NCBI GenBank assembly: GCA_958295665.1
Contig: OY282560.1
Span: 209,854,420-209,918,419 of the forward strand
Length of the DNA stretch: 64,000 bases
Direction of reading: 5' to 3'
Source: Tipula vernalis
Lineage: Eukaryota > Arthropoda > Insecta > Diptera > Tipulidae
The first letter of the stretch is position 1. Every line of letters starts with the position of its first letter. Below the pieces are notes generated by a model. It was given only the letters and a program-made list of their open reading frames with translations, ran no database searches and was not told the DNA's origin. Position numbers and translations under genes: made by a program. Of the stretch, positions 59,601-64,000 are shown piece by piece.

Positions 59601-62600
59601 ATGCATGGCCGTACACTCATAATCAATCAATCAACCAATCAGTGGGGAACAATATTACATATATATTTGTCGAGAAACAATACTTCATTAATTTGTTTAT
59701 ATTATGTAATGAACATAATATTAACAGGCACTTGGTTTTGGATTAATTTGTTTACCAGGTACCGGAACCTCTTGACGTAAAGTTTCTAAAAGATTTTCAA
59801 TTCTCCGCCTTGATCATAGAAACAAATTGAAAAATTTAAATTGGACAAGCCGTTCAAAAAGATACCGTGTGTATAGACAGACGAACTCCGATTGCGACCT
59901 TTGAAACGTCGAGCAAATAAATTTTGAACCGTAATGAAGTTTAGAACCGTCCATCCTTCAGAACAAAACTTTCGTGAGAGAGAAGCCTGAATCGAAATGC
60001 GGTTGTTTTTAAAGCATTCGATTGTTTTTGGTGGGTTAGCACCAAAAGTTATTAAAATCAAAAATAAGAAAAATCAGAGGCGTGTTCGTAACAAGATTAT
60101 AACAGAACTTCGAGGAATTGACAATCCATCTATAAAATTACATATTATAAATCAGTTGTTCATCTTTATATTTGTGCTTATCTTGTTTTAATGAAGAGCT
60201 ACCTTATAATAACTGACTGTAATAAAGATATACTCAAAGCACTTTCATCTTTCCAAAGAGGTGTCATTGTGTCGGCGGATTGAACGGTGGATAGTATGAA
60301 TATTTGCTTTTATATTGTTATTTCCTCATGAAAATTGTCTTTCTATTCAACAGTCTATTCAGGTATTCAACATACGTATTTACATACAAAACCATTATTT
60401 ATATTCATTCTACAACCGCAAAGGAATATACATTAAAATATCAGAATGTTAGTATATAAAAGCATGGCGACAGGTTGAATAAATTGTACAAAGATTATTC
60501 CATTAAAATTATGGATTTTTGTTTTGTGTGTCTGCCTCATTTGAATTCCCACCTTTAATATACCATACATACTTTCTCGCCCAACATATGTATATACACA
60601 GTCACCATATAATAAAAAAAAATATGGAGACATGAATAAAAATAAATTGTAATCTGAATAGAAAATCAGATCAATTGGGTGCACTCATTATCATCGTCCG
60701 TATCAAAGTCAACAGTTTTTATTTATTTATTTTGTTATCTAGTCATGCCTATCTCGAACAAGAAAAATATGTAATTAAATTTTTTTTTTTTTTTGTCGAG
60801 AGTTAAACGGATTAATCTTTAACCTAATTGATTTTATTGTTTACCTTATGTTTATTAAAATAAGTTGGACGAGACAGGAACCATATGTAGAAAACAACGG
60901 TTATGAAGCTTATCCTAAAGGACTAACCAGCGAGTCTGTAAGAAACGTTACAGAATTTAACGAAACAATTTCTTTACAGAAAATTTGACAGATCGGCTAA
61001 CGAATCTTTAACAATTATTATCAATTGTTTTGAATTTTATTTCAGAAATTTAAGCCAAGCTCTCGAAAATAAACTAAAATAAAATTAAATTTGAATTTTG
61101 GTTTAACATTACACATATTATTTGAAAATTTGAAAATTCTAAATAAAGTGCACATGGCCTTGGAATTATCCACCATGGTGTGCACATGCTTGTAACTCTT
61201 TTACATCCGAGATGCTTAGGACTGGGAGGTTCTTGATTCACCATTCATTTGAATAAACGGCCTGCTACAAAAAAAATGATAATCATGTGCAGAAAGAAAA
61301 CAAAAAATGAAAACAAACACCAAAAATCACGTAGCTGACTCGGTACCGTATGCCCATCTCAACAACCACGCGATGCTTCCCGAAAAAAATAAAAGCCTAA
61401 GACCACATTATTTACCACTTATCAAACCGACACACATATGTACAAATCATGCACAAAAAAACTAAATGAATACTAATTGACTACTGAATGTCGTTGGCAA
61501 GGTAAAAAAAAACTTTCAATTGAGTATGTGAAATTATATTTAGTGAATTAAAAATGATGTGATGGTGTCCGTTATTCCGTAACTCCACAATCGCGATACT
61601 CATATTCTGGAACTATTCAGGATATTTAATACCTTATCATGTGATTAATTGTATGCATGGTTTTCAATATTTTCTGTCACAACCTTAAGACATACCACAG
61701 CGATCAAAGCCAAATCATTTTTTTTTTTTTTTGTACGGGTAGCAGATTTCAATGCGTTGCACCCCAAAATACACTTCAGCACCATTCGAATTTGACCAAT
61801 TTGTCACACAGTGAGAAAATTATACGGGCGGACAAAAAAAAAATAATAAAAAAAAACCAAACAGCAACTTTACACAATTATATTGACTATAATTTCAACT
61901 GGTTTACAATCGTTTTAATAATTTAACAAAGTTTATTAATTCGAAATTCGCCACATTACATTATAAATTACACAAAATGATCATAAAGCTTGATTTCCAT
62001 GAGAAAATTTTACTGACTTGTATATTTTACTAAAAAAGAGGAGTTAAGACAATCAAAAATTCCATTAGAGTGACAAAGATAGTAACTTTTTTTTATAGCA
62101 AAATTTTATGGTTATATTTTGACAGATTTTTGGTAACATAACCAATAAATTTCCAAATTTTTCGTAATTCATTGAGTGTGTTTCATTTTTTTGTCCATCA
62201 ATCCATCTTTCGTAAAATTTTGTTCAATTACAATATATCTAAGTAGGTATTTAATATAAATAATAATTTAATATTTAATAACTAATAGTTTATTTAATAT
62301 ATAGTATGTACTCGTATGTCACAAAACTTGTGCGAGGAAAATTTTCTATCCTTACACAATCTGTATTTAGATGTATTGTAAAATACTGAAAAAATATACT
62401 TCGCTTCATATTTTGCTTCAATAAATTATGGTTATTCACCAGTAATTTATGGTTATATATAGTACAGCAAAAACATTTTTTTTCAGTACTGAAAAAAAAT
62501 TTCGCACCTCAAGTAAATCTATATTTTTATCTCGCTTTATTTTTACTGATAAAAATACTTTCGTAATGGAAATCAGGCTTAACAGAGTTTTTATTTTTAT

Positions 62601-62720
62601 TTTTTTTATTTCGGGTTTTACAATTATTATTATTTGAAGAAAGTTTATTAACCTCCAACATTTAACATAATTTATAAAATAATACATAATTTTTATGTAT
62701 ATGGTGAAAAATTTGGTATA
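59600..62720. other. Unassigned AT-rich DNA
   Basis: Overlapping readings of both strands at 59786-60191 are open for 60-90 codons but match no family that I know. The rest has T-runs (60781, 61720) and simple sequence. Confidence 0.4.
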
Positions 62721-63180
62721 TGGGACCGGAAGTCGTGTTTAAATTTTTAATTTTTTATGTTTTCAATTGGTAGTACTAGTTAAACAAACATTTTGTAGAA
62801 AATCATTTTTTGTTGTTGTTGTTGTTGTTTAAAATACAGGGTGTCAAATTTTGAGAAAAATGATAAACATGATGTTGTGTTTATGGCTATAAAAGGAAAA
62901 ATAAATATCCGATATTTATGATATAGGGCTCGTTTTAAAGGTAAGTTAAAACGGATTAATAAAAAAATATAAAAATGGTAAGTTCTTTAATTTCTTCATT
63001 TTCAAATTTCCCGCCAAAATTTTATTTTTGAATTTTCTCAATAATCGTCCAATTTTTTTTTTTTTTTTTTAAATTTAACGTCCTTTAATTCTATTGAACA
63101 TACTAAAAACTTGCGCTACCAAAATTTTTCGTTTTCATGCAAAATACGTTTAAGTATGACGATTTACCCGTTTTTGGAAT
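62720..63180 (+). repeat. Second copy of the repeat at 5927-6400
   Basis: Starting GGGACCGGAAGT.GTGTTTA, it follows the 6-kb copy in order: TTGTTGTTGTTGTT, ATACAGGGTGTCAAAT, TGTTGTGTTTATGGCTATA, TATCCG, then the AAAATGGTA..TTTAATTTCTT block and CGTTTAAGTATGACGAT. The opposite arm present at 6845-7142 is not seen here. Confidence 0.75.
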
Positions 63181-63770
63181 ACAAAATTAAATTGTTTTAT
63201 GTTATTTTCAATTTTTAACTAATTTACGCTCGACCTGATTATCAATCAAATAATTGCTTAAAACTATTTCGTCGATCTTTAGTATATTCTTACTTCTAAC
63301 AGAAAATTAAAAAACAAAGAGGAAATAATTTGTATCAGTCCGTTCATAAACTACGTCAAGTTATTTTGGGCCATTCTTAACTCCTTCTCTCTCACTCCTT
63401 CATCACAAGTCGTCACAAAACTGAATACGTGAGCAATGATGTAATCATTTAAGAACATGAAGTAAGTGGTATATTAAAGAAAAACGCCTCTAATGATATA
63501 CCTGCAAATTATTGTATTATGTCATATGTAATATCTCATAACAGTAACTTCTTATAATTACGTGAAGTCATCTTTTATGAAATTCTCCCTGCCCCAGCCT
63601 AAACGTCACGACAATCAATACTCCTTCCCCAAACAAAGGCGTAATGTAGTTTAGGGATAGCCCATAAAGCTATTAGTAAAAAAAAAAATTTTGGTATCAG
63701 TTATTTATTTTGTAAATGCGTCCCAAAATATTACGTTCAGGTACATAAACCGTAACGTAATCTGCCACAG

Positions 63771-64000
63771 GAATGCCAAATAAAAAGTGCTCTCTTTAGT
63801 GAAAAACTTAATAAGATATTACCAGACATTGGCATGTCCTCTATATATCCAAGTAAGTTGGAATCCAGTCAATATTATGAGCAGAAAAAGTTATTAAATT
63901 TAACTGCCATATTACCGACATTATCAACATCTTTGGTATCTGGAATAGAACTTCTTTTGACTCACTCAGAGGAAAATCATTATAAGGCACGTCTATATGA
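63771..64000 (+). CDS. Exon-like open stretch, runs off the window end
   Basis: After an AG at 63769-63770 the frame starting GAATGC is open for 76 codons to the end. It gives a balanced helical-looking sequence (LFSEKLNKILPDIGMSS, then YYEQKKLLNLTAILPTLS, ending EENHYKARLY). Composition is far less AT-biased in amino acids than chance readings nearby, which suggests a real coding exon. I do not recognise the protein. The upstream acceptor has a weak pyrimidine tract, and the 5' boundary could differ. Confidence 0.4.

Overview
The window is nuclear DNA of an insect, most likely a higher (brachyceran) fly. It is AT-rich, with many T-runs, GTT microsatellites and tacata/tatgta-type simple sequence. 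The coding is eukaryotic: there are spliced ORFs with GT-AG introns, an intronless isopentenyl-diphosphate isomerase, and Tc1, mariner, Harbinger, BEL/Pao, LINE and CACTA-like transposons. Nothing in it looks bacterial. Most of the window is a graveyard of mobile elements. All assignments come from reading sequence and translations by eye; no database search was possible.

Layout. Positions 1-13.9 kb are mostly unassigned AT-rich DNA holding two copies of a tRNA-derived SINE-like repeat, a perfect 50-bp-arm palindrome (755-855), an inverted-repeat element (5927-7142), a small two-exon ORF, a YqaJ-like nuclease relic and an RRM (SAFB-like) pseudogene. From 13.98 to 24.76 kb lies a deeply nested block. 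A LINE (endonuclease at 14 kb, reverse transcriptase from 23.1 kb) is split by a fold-back element and by a Tc1 element (16157-23078). The Tc1 is split by a block carrying an LTR, which contains a TTA-flanked MITE and a Harbinger element. The reverse transcriptase is also interrupted by an antisense, poly(A)-tailed retrocopy of isopentenyl-diphosphate isomerase whose 251-codon ORF is intact. From 25.2 to 29.3 kb lies a decayed BEL/Pao element whose 3' LTR starts at an 82-bp perfect palindrome, followed by a hairpin of CGCG-containing minisatellite units.

From 32.7 to 35.1 kb, on the minus strand, is a multi-copy arthropod protein of unknown function, broken after its first codons by a mariner (34176-35077). 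From 36.3 to 48.1 kb is a BEL/Pao element (gag zinc knuckles to integrase, then 3' LTR). Just before its LTR sits a nearly intact 7.48-kb element with CACTC-type ends, a 2-bp target duplication and two genes. The second gene resembles Tnp2/En-Spm-type transposases, and the first is a nine-piece-or-fewer spliced accessory gene (eight exons traced). This is the best candidate here for a little-described system.

From 49.8 to 59.6 kb are two more BEL/Pao relics that appear to share an LTR, a tandem 450-bp duplication, three copies of a dispersed repeat, and a 1436-bp fold-back element with an 8-bp target duplication. The last 4 kb carry another copy of the 6-kb repeat and an open exon-like stretch running off the window end. 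No host gene besides the isomerase retrocopy and possibly this last exon could be supported.
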